From an uncultured Solobacterium sp. (GTDB lineage Bacteria > Bacillota_I > Bacilli_A > Erysipelotrichales > Erysipelotrichaceae), in the NCBI GenBank assembly GCA_938039295.1, contig CALHUY010000053.1:6831-70830 (forward strand): a stretch of 64,000 nucleotides of DNA, written 5' to 3'. The position numbers and the translations under genes were made by a program. Numbering within the stretch: position 1 is the stretch's first letter; every line of letters begins with the position of its first letter. Below are positions 43,811-52,247 of the stretch, in pieces. The notes beneath the pieces were generated by a model. That model made no database searches, was not told the DNA's origin, and saw only the letters and a list, made by a program, of their open reading frames with translations.

Positions 43811-44431
43811 ATGAATAAACTGATAAAAGCATTTCTTACATGTACGATTATTTTTATGACAGGGTGTAACTTATTCCGGGAACCTAGTAAGAAACCTGTT
43901 ATTTATCTATATCCTGAGAGTACAACTGAGGTAGATGTAAAAGTAAATCTTGATGGGAAATTCACTGCAACATATCCAAAGTATCATGATGGCTGGAAAG
44001 TTGTGGCAGAACCAGATGGAACGATACATTCATTGGATAACAAGAATTCATATTACTGCTTATTCTGGGAAGGATTTGTAAATTATACTCCAGACTTTTC
44101 AACTGGTTTTGTTGTGAAAGGGTCTGAAACAGAGACTTTCTTGGAAGAAGCACTTACAAAGCTAGGACTAAATGATAGGGAGAGAAATGAATTTATCATC
44201 TATTGGTTACCACAGATGCAGGATAATGCATATAACTTAATATCTTTCCAGAATGAGAACTATACGAATCATGCGACTCTCGATATTTCTCCAAAGCCAG
44301 ATACAGTCATTCGTGTCATGATGGCATGGAAACCGTTGAAAGAATCAATGGCGATTCAACCACAGAAATTAGACAGTGTAGAACGTAATGGCTTCACAGT
44401 GGTTGAATGGGGTGGAACAGAATATAAATAG
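43811..44431 (+). CDS. Conserved lipoprotein of unknown function
   Basis: A 206-residue lipoprotein. The start at 43811 gives MNKLIKAFLTCTIIFMTGCN, a signal with Cys19 as lipid attachment site; ATG at 43805 is too close to the AGGAGA. The mature part contains KKPVIYLYPE, YPKYHDGWKVVAEPDGT, NEFIIYWLPQM, YNLISFQNENY and GFTVVEWGG. I recall the KPVIYLYPE...FTVVEWGG pattern from a widespread uncharacterised family of Gram-positive bacteria, but know no function. The density of conserved aromatic residues suggests a compact beta-sheet domain binding a ligand outside the membrane. It lies 20 bp after the flavoprotein terminator. Confidence 0.78.
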   Translation: MNKLIKAFLTCTIIFMTGCNLFREPSKKPVIYLYPESTTEVDVKVNLDGKFTATYPKYHDGWKVVAEPDGTIHSLDNKNSYYCLFWEGFVNYTPDFSTGFVVKGSETETFLEEALTKLGLNDRERNEFIIYWLPQMQDNAYNLISFQNENYTNHATLDISPKPDTVIRVMMAWKPLKESMAIQPQKLDSVERNGFTVVEWGGTEYK

Positions 44432-44487
44432 TAATATTTCTCAAAAACCATACTTCTGTTATACTAAGGAACAAGGAGAATGAATAA

Positions 44488-46341
44488 ATGAAGATAAGAA
44501 AGTTTTTACTTGGCTTAATTGCCATGGCACTTCTTTGTGTAATTTCACCTGTACATGCAGAAGAAACAAATGCTGATTTCGATCAGTTTATGAAAGATGA
44601 GTTCATCGAACAGATGGAGAGTGATTATACATCACTACATTTCGCATTAAAGGATTATGAGAAATATGGTATTACAAAGCCAGAACCAACGATTGGTGAG
44701 CCACCTACAATTGATAACTCAGAGAGTATTGCGAAGGTGGAAGAGTCTTTAAAGAAATTAGAACAGTTTGATTATGATACATTGTCTGATGTACAACAAC
44801 ATGACTACGATACATATAAGTATTACTTAGAAAGTACTCGTGAGTTATTGAACTATCCAATGTTTAATTTCCAGTTCTTACCAAACCATGGTATTCAAAG
44901 TAATTTGATTACAAACTTTACAGAGTTTATTTTCTATAAGCAGGAAGATATCGATGATTATTTATCTGTATTAGAGAGTGTTCCGGCATATATTGAAGGA
45001 GCATTAGAAGTAACTCGTACACAGGTAGCGAATGGATACTTCATGACTGATGCAGCTTTAGATAGCACATTAGATGGTATTGCAAAGTTTGTTGCAAAGA
45101 CTGATAACAATCCACTCATTCAAATCTTTAATCAGAATATTGATAAGTTTGAAGGTTTAACAGAGGAACAACGTGTTGCTTATAAAGAAAAAAATCGTGA
45201 TTTTATCTTAAATACTTACATTCCTGAATACCAGAAACTTGCACAAGAACTTGAAACATTCCGTGGAACTCGTACATCCTTAAGTTTATATGACTTACCA
45301 GATGGAAAAGAATACTACACAGCATTATTACGTTCTAAGTCTAGTTCATCTGCTACTTTACAAGAATTATTTGAATTAACAGATGAACAGTTAAAGAAGT
45401 TAATTGATGAAGCTAGAAGTTTATACTTGCACGCTAAGAAGTCTGACAACTTAGAAGAAGCATTGCCAGAGAAAGATCCAACTGAAATATTAAAAACATT
45501 ACAAGGACAATTACAGGAATTCCCTGAAGGTCCTGAAGTAACATTTACAGCAAGTTACTTAGATCCATCTGTTGCAAATGATGGTATTGTGGCATATTAC
45601 ATGCAGCCACCAATCGATGACATTGTAAACAACGTTATCAAGATTAATGGTGCTAACGTAAATTCAACGAATGAAATGTTTACTACTTTAGCACACGAAG
45701 GTTTCCCTGGACACTTATTCCAGATTACTTGGTACTTGAATACAAATCCAAATCCATTACGTACACAGCTCAGCAATATTGGTTATACTGAAGGTTGGGC
45801 AATGTACTGTGAAGATGTTGCTTGGGCATATTCTGAGTTAAATGATGGTGCAAAGGAAGAAAACCGTATCAATACAAACCTAAACTACATCTTACCTGCA
45901 CAGGCTGATTTCTTGGTGAATGGTCTAGGTTGGGATGAGAAGAAGTTAGGCAAGTACTATGAATCATTAGGATTAAATGCGGCAGCAGCATCCAATGTTA
46001 TTAAGGCTGTAACACAAGAACCAGCTTCTATTGTTCCTTATGGTATAGGTTTAACATATTACCTTCACTTCCGTGATCAGGCGAAAGCTGCACTTGGCAG
46101 AAAGTTTGATGTAGTAGAATTTAACCGTATGTTATTAACACATGGTGATCGTCCATTTGATATCGTACAAAAGGACTTAGAGAAGTATCTCGAAGCAAGC
46201 GGTGTAAGTGCTACAACATCAACTTCTAATAAGCCATTTATCAATCCGGGTAAGATTGGTCTTTGGGTATCGTTAGCAGCTACAGTATTAATTTTAGTTG
46301 TTGTATTTATCCGCAAGAAAAAAGAAAATAACTATCAATAA
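44488..46341 (+). CDS. DUF885-family surface metallohydrolase
   Basis: A 617-residue exported protein of the DUF885 family, thought to be zinc metallopeptidases or carboxypeptidase-like hydrolases. Residues 1-24 are a signal peptide (LLGLIAMALLCVISPVHA). The metal-binding motif is AHEGFPGHLFQ (about 407-417), with a later glutamate in YTEGWAMYCED that fits a third ligand. Near the C-terminus, GLWVSLAATVLILVVVFI is a membrane anchor followed by RKKKENN, so the enzyme faces outward on a single C-terminal anchor, unlike the typical soluble members. It has its own terminator. The substrate is unknown; peptide hydrolysis is inferred from the fold. Confidence 0.82.
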   Translation: MKIRKFLLGLIAMALLCVISPVHAEETNADFDQFMKDEFIEQMESDYTSLHFALKDYEKYGITKPEPTIGEPPTIDNSESIAKVEESLKKLEQFDYDTLSDVQQHDYDTYKYYLESTRELLNYPMFNFQFLPNHGIQSNLITNFTEFIFYKQEDIDDYLSVLESVPAYIEGALEVTRTQVANGYFMTDAALDSTLDGIAKFVAKTDNNPLIQIFNQNIDKFEGLTEEQRVAYKEKNRDFILNTYIPEYQKLAQELETFRGTRTSLSLYDLPDGKEYYTALLRSKSSSSATLQELFELTDEQLKKLIDEARSLYLHAKKSDNLEEALPEKDPTEILKTLQGQLQEFPEGPEVTFTASYLDPSVANDGIVAYYMQPPIDDIVNNVIKINGANVNSTNEMFTTLAHEGFPGHLFQITWYLNTNPNPLRTQLSNIGYTEGWAMYCEDVAWAYSELNDGAKEENRINTNLNYILPAQADFLVNGLGWDEKKLGKYYESLGLNAAAASNVIKAVTQEPASIVPYGIGLTYYLHFRDQAKAALGRKFDVVEFNRMLLTHGDRPFDIVQKDLEKYLEASGVSATTSTSNKPFINPGKIGLWVSLAATVLILVVVFIRKKKENNYQ

Positions 46342-46351
46342 ACTAGTGAAA

Positions 46352-46378
46352 AATCATACCGAAGTGGTATGATTTTTA
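46352..46378 (+). terminator. Terminator after the DUF885 gene
   Basis: A perfect 9-bp stem, 46352-46360 with 46366-46374, loop GAAGT, then a T run. Confidence 0.8.
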
Positions 46379-46400
46379 TATAAGAGGAGTACGTATTAAA

Positions 46401-47066
46401 ATGGATAATCAATGGACAGAATGGTTGCATCAAGAGTGGAAGAAAGAGTACTTCTTGAAGCTATCAGATTTTTTAAAGAATGCCTATGAAACAAAAGAAA
46501 TCTATCCACCAAAACAGCAAGTTTTCTCCGCCTTTCATCATTGTGATTATAAGGATATCAAGGTAGTCATTCTTGGCCAAGATCCGTATCATCAAAAAGG
46601 ACAGGCTCATGGTTTATGTTTTTCTGTCAATCCAGGGGTAAAGATACCACCAAGTCTTTTGAATATGTACAAAGAATTACAAGCAGAGTATGGCTATCCA
46701 ATTCCAAATAATGGATATCTTGTACCATGGGCAAAACAAGGGGTATTTCTATTGAATACAGTGATGACTGTAGAAGATTCTCACCCACAGAGTCATGCTG
46801 GCATGGGATGGGAGACTTTCACAGATCATGTGATTCAAAAAATTAACGAAAAAAATGAACCGGTGGTCTTCTTGTTGTGGGGAAGAGCAGCCAGAAATAA
46901 AGCATGCATGATTGATAAAACGAAGCATCTTGTATTAGAGGCTGCACATCCATCACCACTGTCTGCATACAATGGTTTTTTCGGCTGTAACCACTTCAAG
47001 AAAGCCAATGAATTTCTGGAAAATAATAATCGTAAGACAGTTGATTGGCAGATTAAAGATATTTGA
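46401..47066 (+). CDS. ung: Uracil-DNA glycosylase
   Basis: Ung removes uracil from DNA, starting base-excision repair. The 221-residue protein has the family-1 water-activating loop GQDPYHQKGQAHGLCFS with catalytic Asp61, the proline-rich loop (PPSLLNMYKE), VFLLWGRAA, and the leucine loop HPSPLSAYNGFFGC with the catalytic histidine. Length and motifs are normal. A GAGGAG site precedes the ATG. It stands between two terminator or promoter regions and is probably transcribed alone. Confidence 0.97.
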   Translation: MDNQWTEWLHQEWKKEYFLKLSDFLKNAYETKEIYPPKQQVFSAFHHCDYKDIKVVILGQDPYHQKGQAHGLCFSVNPGVKIPPSLLNMYKELQAEYGYPIPNNGYLVPWAKQGVFLLNTVMTVEDSHPQSHAGMGWETFTDHVIQKINEKNEPVVFLLWGRAARNKACMIDKTKHLVLEAAHPSPLSAYNGFFGCNHFKKANEFLENNNRKTVDWQIKDI

Positions 47067-47140
47067 AAATTTCATCAAAAAAATGAGTGAAAATCTGTAT
47101 ATTTTAAGTGTTGGTAATGTTCTGATTATCAATATTAGTT

Positions 47141-47159
47141 TATAATGTAAGCGTATCCA
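47141..47159 (+). promoter_or_regulatory. -10 box and cre-like site of the glgCDA operon
   Basis: A perfect TATAAT at 47141-47146 is directly followed by TGTAAGCGTATCCA (47146-47159), which matches TGWAANCGNTNWCA at 12 of 14 positions. A cre immediately downstream of a -10 is a typical repression position for CcpA. The -35 is poor. Confidence 0.4.
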
Positions 47160-47181
47160 TAGGTTTAATAAGGAGGACTTT

Positions 47182-48315
47182 ATGAGATCTAATGCAATGG
47201 TTGCGATGATTCTTGCCGGTGGCCGTGGAAGCCGTCTGCATGATTTAACAAAGAAGGTCGCAAAGCCTGCAGTGCATTTTGGAGGAAAGTATAGAATTAT
47301 CGATTTTCCACTGAGTAATTGTGCAAATTCAGGTATTAACACAGTAGGTGTACTAACACAATATGAATCAGTTTTATTAAATGCGTATGTTGCAAAAGAC
47401 CAGTTCTGGGGTCTTGATACAAATGATGGTGGTGTATTCGTGCTTCCACCACGCGAAAGAGATCAGAAGGGTTTTGAAGTGTATCGCGGAACAGCGGATG
47501 CAATTACACAAAACATTGACTTCTTAGATAGCATGGCACCAGAATATGTGCTGATTTTATCAGGTGACCATATCTACAAGATGAACTATGAAAAGATGTT
47601 GAAGCATCATATCGCAAAGGGTGCTGATGCGACAATTGCTGTATTACAAGTTCCATTAAAGGAAGCTTCTAGATTTGGTATCATGAACTGTGATAAAAAC
47701 GACATGATTCAAGAGTTTGAAGAAAAGCCAGCACATCCAAAGAGTAATTTAGCTTCAATGGGTATTTATATTTTTACATATAAGACATTACGTAAATACT
47801 TACTTGAAGATGATAAGAATGAGAACTCCTCACATGACTTTGGTAAGGATATCATTCCTGCATACTTAGATGATAATAAAGTTCTTGCGGCATATCGCTT
47901 TAAGGGATATTGGAAAGACGTTGGTACAATCGATTCACTTTGGGAATCTAATATGGATCTGTTGAAGAATGATAATGCCCTCAATTTAGGTGATCCTGAT
48001 TGGAAAATCTATACAGAAGATATCAACGCATTACCACAGTTTATCGGCGAAAGAGCGGTTGTACATAACAGCTATATCACACAGGGTACTGTTGTATTAG
48101 GTGAGGTTAACAACTCAGTATTAGGTACAAATTCCTTTATTGATGAAGGTGCAATTGTACAAGATTCTGTTATTTTAACGGGTTCTAAGATTGGTGCTGG
48201 TGCGAAGATTACACGTTGCATTGTTGCAGATAATGTGGAGATTGGACCAGGTGTTGTCTTAGGCTCAGTAGATAGTGATCATATTGAATTGATTGCTAAG
48301 GATGTTATGGAGTAG
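47182..48315 (+). CDS. glgC: Glucose-1-phosphate adenylyltransferase, catalytic subunit
   Basis: GlgC makes ADP-glucose, the glucosyl donor for glycogen. The 377-residue protein has the nucleotidyltransferase loop [41 protein letters not shown] and [11 protein letters not shown], then a left-handed beta-helix C-terminal domain ([17 protein letters not shown]...). All catalytic motifs are intact. It is followed after 11 bp by glgD, its non-catalytic partner, as in Bacillus and clostridia, where a GlgC-GlgD hetero-oligomer forms. An AAGGAGG site precedes the ATG. Confidence 0.96.
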   Translation: MRSNAMVAMILAGGRGSRLHDLTKKVAKPAVHFGGKYRIIDFPLSNCANSGINTVGVLTQYESVLLNAYVAKDQFWGLDTNDGGVFVLPPRERDQKGFEVYRGTADAITQNIDFLDSMAPEYVLILSGDHIYKMNYEKMLKHHIAKGADATIAVLQVPLKEASRFGIMNCDKNDMIQEFEEKPAHPKSNLASMGIYIFTYKTLRKYLLEDDKNENSSHDFGKDIIPAYLDDNKVLAAYRFKGYWKDVGTIDSLWESNMDLLKNDNALNLGDPDWKIYTEDINALPQFIGERAVVHNSYITQGTVVLGEVNNSVLGTNSFIDEGAIVQDSVILTGSKIGAGAKITRCIVADNVEIGPGVVLGSVDSDHIELIAKDVME

Positions 48316-48326
48316 GAGGGGAAATC

Positions 48327-49439
48327 ATGAAAGCTTTGGGTATTATTGCATTTGAAGACAGTTCCGTTAATATTGAGGGACTTGGTGATTTCAGACCTGT
48401 TCCAGCAACAGCGTTCATGGGAAGATATCGTATTATCGACTTCATTCTCAGTAATATGACAAACTCTGGTATTGATAGCGTTCAGGTTTACTGCAAAGAA
48501 AAACCACGTAATCTAATTGATCACTTGGGAGATGGTCGTCATTACAACATCAACTCTAAGCGTGGTAAGTTACGTATCTTATTTGGTGAAAAGACATTCT
48601 CATCACCTGTATATAATCATGATATTGCAAACTATATCTTGAACATGCAGTACATTGAGAAAGATACGAACCCATATGTTGTCATCGCACCAAGCTACTT
48701 TATCTATAATATCGACTTTAGTGAAGTATTAGATACACATATTGAAAGTGGTGCAGATATTACAGCATTGTATACAAATACATCTGATGCTAAGACAGCA
48801 TTCCATGGATGCGATACATTCACAATGGATAAGGATAAGAGAGTTCTTTCGATTGATAAGAACCGCGGAAAGTACAAGACACGTTCTGTTTCCTTAGAAG
48901 CATACGTGATGAGAAAAGACTTGTTTATTACATTAGTTAAGACGGGTGCTGAAATTTCATCACTATACTGGTTCAAGGATGTATTACGTGAAGTAGTAAA
49001 TGAAGTAGATATTCGTGGATATGCAGTTAAGGGATTTGTTGCATGTATCAACAATCAAAAAGAATACTATCGTATTAACATGCAATTGAAGGATTACAGG
49101 GTTGCCTTTGACTTATTCAAGTCAAATTGGCCGATCTATACGCATACAAATAACTCTAGTCCATCCTTGTTTACGAAGGATTCTGATGTTACTGCAAGCG
49201 TAGTTGCCAATGGTTGCGAAGTAGATGGTACAGTTAAAAATTCAATCATCAGTAGAAATGTAAAGATTGGTAAAGATGCTGTGATTGAAAATAGTATTGT
49301 ATTACCAGGTGCTGTCATCGGTGATGGTGTTCACCTTGATCATGTCATCGTTGATAAGTATGCAACAATCCATAAGGTAAAAGAACTTGTTGGAACAGAA
49401 GATAATCTCATTTACGTAAAGCGTAGAGATTGCATCTAG
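48327..49439 (+). CDS. glgD: ADP-glucose pyrophosphorylase regulatory subunit
   Basis: GlgD partners GlgC and raises its activity or changes its regulation. The 370-residue protein aligns with GlgC overall (MGRYRIIDFILSNMTNSGID, C-terminal beta-helix with KIGKDAVIENSIVLPGAVIG), but the phosphate-binding G-G-x-G-x-R-L loop is replaced by IAFEDSSVNIEGLGD, and the catalytic aspartate region is changed, as is normal for GlgD. It is therefore an expected, not a newly lost, inactive paralogue. It lies between glgC and glgA with short gaps in one operon. Confidence 0.95.
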   Translation: MKALGIIAFEDSSVNIEGLGDFRPVPATAFMGRYRIIDFILSNMTNSGIDSVQVYCKEKPRNLIDHLGDGRHYNINSKRGKLRILFGEKTFSSPVYNHDIANYILNMQYIEKDTNPYVVIAPSYFIYNIDFSEVLDTHIESGADITALYTNTSDAKTAFHGCDTFTMDKDKRVLSIDKNRGKYKTRSVSLEAYVMRKDLFITLVKTGAEISSLYWFKDVLREVVNEVDIRGYAVKGFVACINNQKEYYRINMQLKDYRVAFDLFKSNWPIYTHTNNSSPSLFTKDSDVTASVVANGCEVDGTVKNSIISRNVKIGKDAVIENSIVLPGAVIGDGVHLDHVIVDKYATIHKVKELVGTEDNLIYVKRRDCI

Positions 49440-49456
49440 GAAGCGAGGAGTATTCA

Positions 49457-50905
49457 ATGAGCAGATCAGTATTGTTTGTGGCAGGAGAAGGCTTACCATT
49501 TATTAAAACGGGAGGTCTAGCTGATGTTATCGGAAGCTTACCAAGAACATTAGCAAAGCGTGGTCATGATGTACGTGTAGTCTTGCCTTTGTACAAAAAG
49601 ATTATTGAAAAACATTATGATAAGTTAGAAAGACTTGGTACAATTCAAGTTCGTTCTGGATGGATTGATCAACCAGCCACGTTCTATCGTTGTGATGTAG
49701 ATGGAGTTGTATACTACTTCGTTGAACATCAAGGATATTTCGAAAGAGATGGACTATATGGCTATGAAGATGATGGCGAAAGATTTGCCTTCTTCCAACG
49801 TGCTGTATTAGATATGATTTATTTCATCAACTGGTGGCCAAATATCATTCATGAAAATGATTGGCAGACTGGTATGATGCCATTAATGGCACATGCATGC
49901 TATGCGGATGATTATCGTTATCAACAAATCAAGCATGTTTATACAATTCATAACATGGCCTTCCAAGGAAACTTCGGTGTTGAAATGATGGAGAGTTGTC
50001 TAGGTCTTGATTACAGTTATTTCGATAATGGTTCCATCAAGTTTGATACAGGCATCAGCTTCATGAAGGCTGCAATTGTATATGCTGACAAGATAACAAC
50101 AGTATCTCCAACATATGCCGAAGAGATTCTGACACAGAGCTATGGTGAACGTATGGATTCTGTATTACGTTACCGTCGTGGAGATTTATGGGGTATTGTA
50201 AATGGTATTGATACTGTAGATTGGAATCCAAAGACAGATATACACATCGCAAAGAACTATGATCTCAAAAACTATGTATCTGGTAAGAAGGAAAACAAGA
50301 AGGCTCTACAGGAAACTCTTGGCTTAGAAGTGAAGAGTGATGTTGCGTTAGTTGGTATTGTATCTCGTCTAACTGAGCAAAAGGGTATCTATATGATTAC
50401 AGAGAAGTTGCGTGAGATTATGGATCAAAATATTCAGTTTGTAGTTCTAGGTACAGGTGAAGCAAACGCAGAAAATTCATTTAAGTGGTTAGAGTCGGAA
50501 TATAAGGGTAGAGCAGTATACTATTGTGGATACAATGAAGATCTTGCACACCTAATCTATGCAGGTTGTGATATGTTCCTTATGCCTTCCATCTATGAAC
50601 CATGTGGTATTGGTCAGTTAATTGCCATGCATTACGGTACGCTACCAATCGTACGTGAAACAGGTGGTCTAAAGGATACAGTTCACCCATATAATCAGTA
50701 TACAGGTGAAGGTAATGGCTTTAGTTTCTGGGCAGCAAATCCTAATGACATGATGTATACACTACGCTATGCATTAGAACAGTACTACAACAATAAGACC
50801 GGCTGGAAGGGCTTAGTAAAGAGTGCGATGAATACTGACGTTAGTTGGGATCAAAGCGCTAGCCAATATGAACAGTTGTATTACTCAATTTGTAACTGGG
50901 ACTAA
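49457..50905 (+). CDS. glgA: Glycogen synthase (ADP-glucose)
   Basis: GlgA extends alpha-1,4-glucan chains from ADP-glucose. The 482-residue GT5 enzyme has the start-proximal KTGGLADVIGSLP that binds ADP-glucose, HENDWQTGM, YTIHNMAFQGNF, VSRLTEQKG and the C-terminal FLMPSIYEPCGIGQLIAM. I chose the ATG at 49457, which has GCGAGGAG 8 bp upstream; the frame is open to 49430, but the added residues overlap the glgD end and are not conserved. It is the last gene of glgC-glgD-glgA, closed by a terminator. Confidence 0.96.
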   Translation: MSRSVLFVAGEGLPFIKTGGLADVIGSLPRTLAKRGHDVRVVLPLYKKIIEKHYDKLERLGTIQVRSGWIDQPATFYRCDVDGVVYYFVEHQGYFERDGLYGYEDDGERFAFFQRAVLDMIYFINWWPNIIHENDWQTGMMPLMAHACYADDYRYQQIKHVYTIHNMAFQGNFGVEMMESCLGLDYSYFDNGSIKFDTGISFMKAAIVYADKITTVSPTYAEEILTQSYGERMDSVLRYRRGDLWGIVNGIDTVDWNPKTDIHIAKNYDLKNYVSGKKENKKALQETLGLEVKSDVALVGIVSRLTEQKGIYMITEKLREIMDQNIQFVVLGTGEANAENSFKWLESEYKGRAVYYCGYNEDLAHLIYAGCDMFLMPSIYEPCGIGQLIAMHYGTLPIVRETGGLKDTVHPYNQYTGEGNGFSFWAANPNDMMYTLRYALEQYYNNKTGWKGLVKSAMNTDVSWDQSASQYEQLYYSICNWD

Positions 50906-50927
50906 GTGACTCATAGAATAACCAACC

Positions 50928-50954
50928 AAAAAGACAGAAAATATCTGTCTTTTT
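50928..50954 (+). terminator. Terminator of the glgCDA operon
   Basis: A perfect 10-bp stem, 50928-50937 with 50945-50954, a 7-base loop; the right arm ends in five T. Confidence 0.85.
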
Positions 50955-51015
50955 ATGTTGACTGGTAATAAAATGTGATAATGATTAAAATGATATAAGA
51001 AAGTTGGTAAATAGA

Positions 51016-51723
51016 ATGAGAAAAGCGATACTATTTGATTTAGATGGTACATTACTACCAATGGACCAGGATATATTTGTCAAAACATATTTTGGATTAA
51101 TGGCAAAGAGAATGGCTCAGTTTGGTTATAAACCAGATGAGTTAATTCATACAATTTGGACAGGAATAAGTGCAGTTATTAAAAATGATGGAACACTAAC
51201 AAATGAGGATTTGTTTTGGAAGTGCTTTGCGGAAGTGTATGGGGATGAAAAAACACGAAATGACCGTGTAAAATTTGATGAGTTCTATCGTGAAGATTTC
51301 CCAAAGGTGCAGGGTATCTGTGGTTTTCAACCACTCGCAAATGAGATTGTTCAATATGCAAAGCAGCAGGGATATAGGGTTGTGCTTGCAACAAATCCTT
51401 TATTTCCAAGAATCGCTACAGAAGAAAGAATTCGTTGGGCAGGGCTAGATCCAAATGATTTTGAACTGGTTACTACTTATGAGAACAGTCATGCATGCAA
51501 GCCAAGCCTATTATATTATCAAGAGATATTAGATACCATAGGTTTAGAGGGTAATGAATGCCTTATGGTTGGCAATGATATTGGTGAAGATGGTGTTGTA
51601 AAGCAATTAGGTATGGATATCTTTTATATTACAGATTGCTTAATCAATCCAGATGAGGTTGACATTGAATATGAATTGCATGGAAGTTTTGAGAATTTGA
51701 AGGAGTATATTCGAATAGTTTAA
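51016..51723 (+). CDS. HAD-family phosphatase
   Basis: A 235-residue haloacid dehalogenase-superfamily hydrolase. Motif I is FDLDGTLLP near the N-terminus (catalytic aspartates 8 and 10), motif II is LATNP in YRVVLATNPLFP, and motif III/IV is KPSLLYYQEIL followed by VGNDIGEDGV. A helical cap between motifs I and II puts it in subclass I, so small phosphorylated metabolites are the likely substrates; which one is unknown. The ATG at 51016 has no strong binding site, nor does the TTG at 51004. A short gap links it to the small membrane protein gene downstream. Confidence 0.85.
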   Translation: MRKAILFDLDGTLLPMDQDIFVKTYFGLMAKRMAQFGYKPDELIHTIWTGISAVIKNDGTLTNEDLFWKCFAEVYGDEKTRNDRVKFDEFYREDFPKVQGICGFQPLANEIVQYAKQQGYRVVLATNPLFPRIATEERIRWAGLDPNDFELVTTYENSHACKPSLLYYQEILDTIGLEGNECLMVGNDIGEDGVVKQLGMDIFYITDCLINPDEVDIEYELHGSFENLKEYIRIV

Positions 51724-51738
51724 TAGGAGATGAGATTC

Positions 51739-52062
51739 ATGGCGAAAAGTAGAGTGGTGATGATAATTCTATTAGCTGTTTGGTATATTTTGTTTCCGTT
51801 AATGCTAGTAGATACTGCATCGGCAATCTGTCTACTTCTTTTAATCAATCCTATCCTTTCTATTATTAGTGGACTGATTTATGGGAAGCTGCAAGGCTTT
51901 GATTGGTTGATTTTGTGGTTGGTTGCGTTCATGTTTATTCCTGTTATCTATTTCCATATGGACGGTCAATGGGACTGCATGATTTATCCAGGAATTTATA
52001 TCATTTTGATGAGTCTTGGAATGGCAGTTGGTCAGATATTTCAGAAGAAAAAAGTGGTCTAA
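51739..52062 (+). CDS. Small polytopic membrane protein, unknown
   Basis: I do not recognise this 107-residue protein. It has three or four hydrophobic segments (about 8-23, 25-46, 53-70 and 82-100) with a basic N-terminus (MAKSR) and a basic C-terminal tail (QKKKVV). I chose ATG 51739 because GGAG lies 9 bp upstream; ATG 51730 would touch that site. It is 15 bp after the HAD gene and probably co-transcribed with it. The terminator overlaps its last codons. Confidence 0.65.
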   Translation: MAKSRVVMIILLAVWYILFPLMLVDTASAICLLLLINPILSIISGLIYGKLQGFDWLILWLVAFMFIPVIYFHMDGQWDCMIYPGIYIILMSLGMAVGQIFQKKKVV

Positions 52063-52096
52063 TCAGAAAGTTTGATTAGACCACTTGTTATTTTTT
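52052..52096 (+). terminator. Terminator overlapping the end of the small membrane gene
   Basis: A perfect 14-bp stem, 52052-52065 with 52073-52086, loop of 7 bases, followed after GTTA by a six-T run. The left arm includes the stop codon at 52060-52062. Confidence 0.8.
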
Positions 52097-52122
52097 ACAC
52101 AAAATAAATTTTATAGTAATTT

Positions 52123-52136
52123 TGGAAACGCTTACT
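52123..52136 (+). promoter_or_regulatory. cre-like site upstream of pgk
   Basis: TGGAAACGCTTACT matches the CcpA consensus TGWAANCGNTNWCA at 12 of 14 positions. It lies about 75 bp upstream of the pgk -10, a position that in other Firmicutes can serve activation. Confidence 0.4.
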
Positions 52137-52210
52137 TTTTGATAATCTTTAAAAAATGTCTTAAAACACTCATTATTTGCGTTTCTTCATTTTCAAGTTT
52201 GGCTCGCAAG

Positions 52211-52219
52211 TGTTATAAT
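52211..52219 (+). promoter_or_regulatory. Extended -10 promoter of pgk-tpiA-eno
   Basis: TG-T-TATAAT with TATAAT at 52214-52219, and a weak TTTTCA 18 bp upstream. The start codon is 28 bp downstream with an AGGAGG site. Confidence 0.55.
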
Positions 52220-52247
52220 TTCTGCAGTACATAGGAGGATAATTCAA

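Noticed and set aside
48327..49439. GlgD as a newly inactivated GlgC copy
   Set aside because: Loss of the catalytic loop is the normal state of GlgD in Firmicutes.
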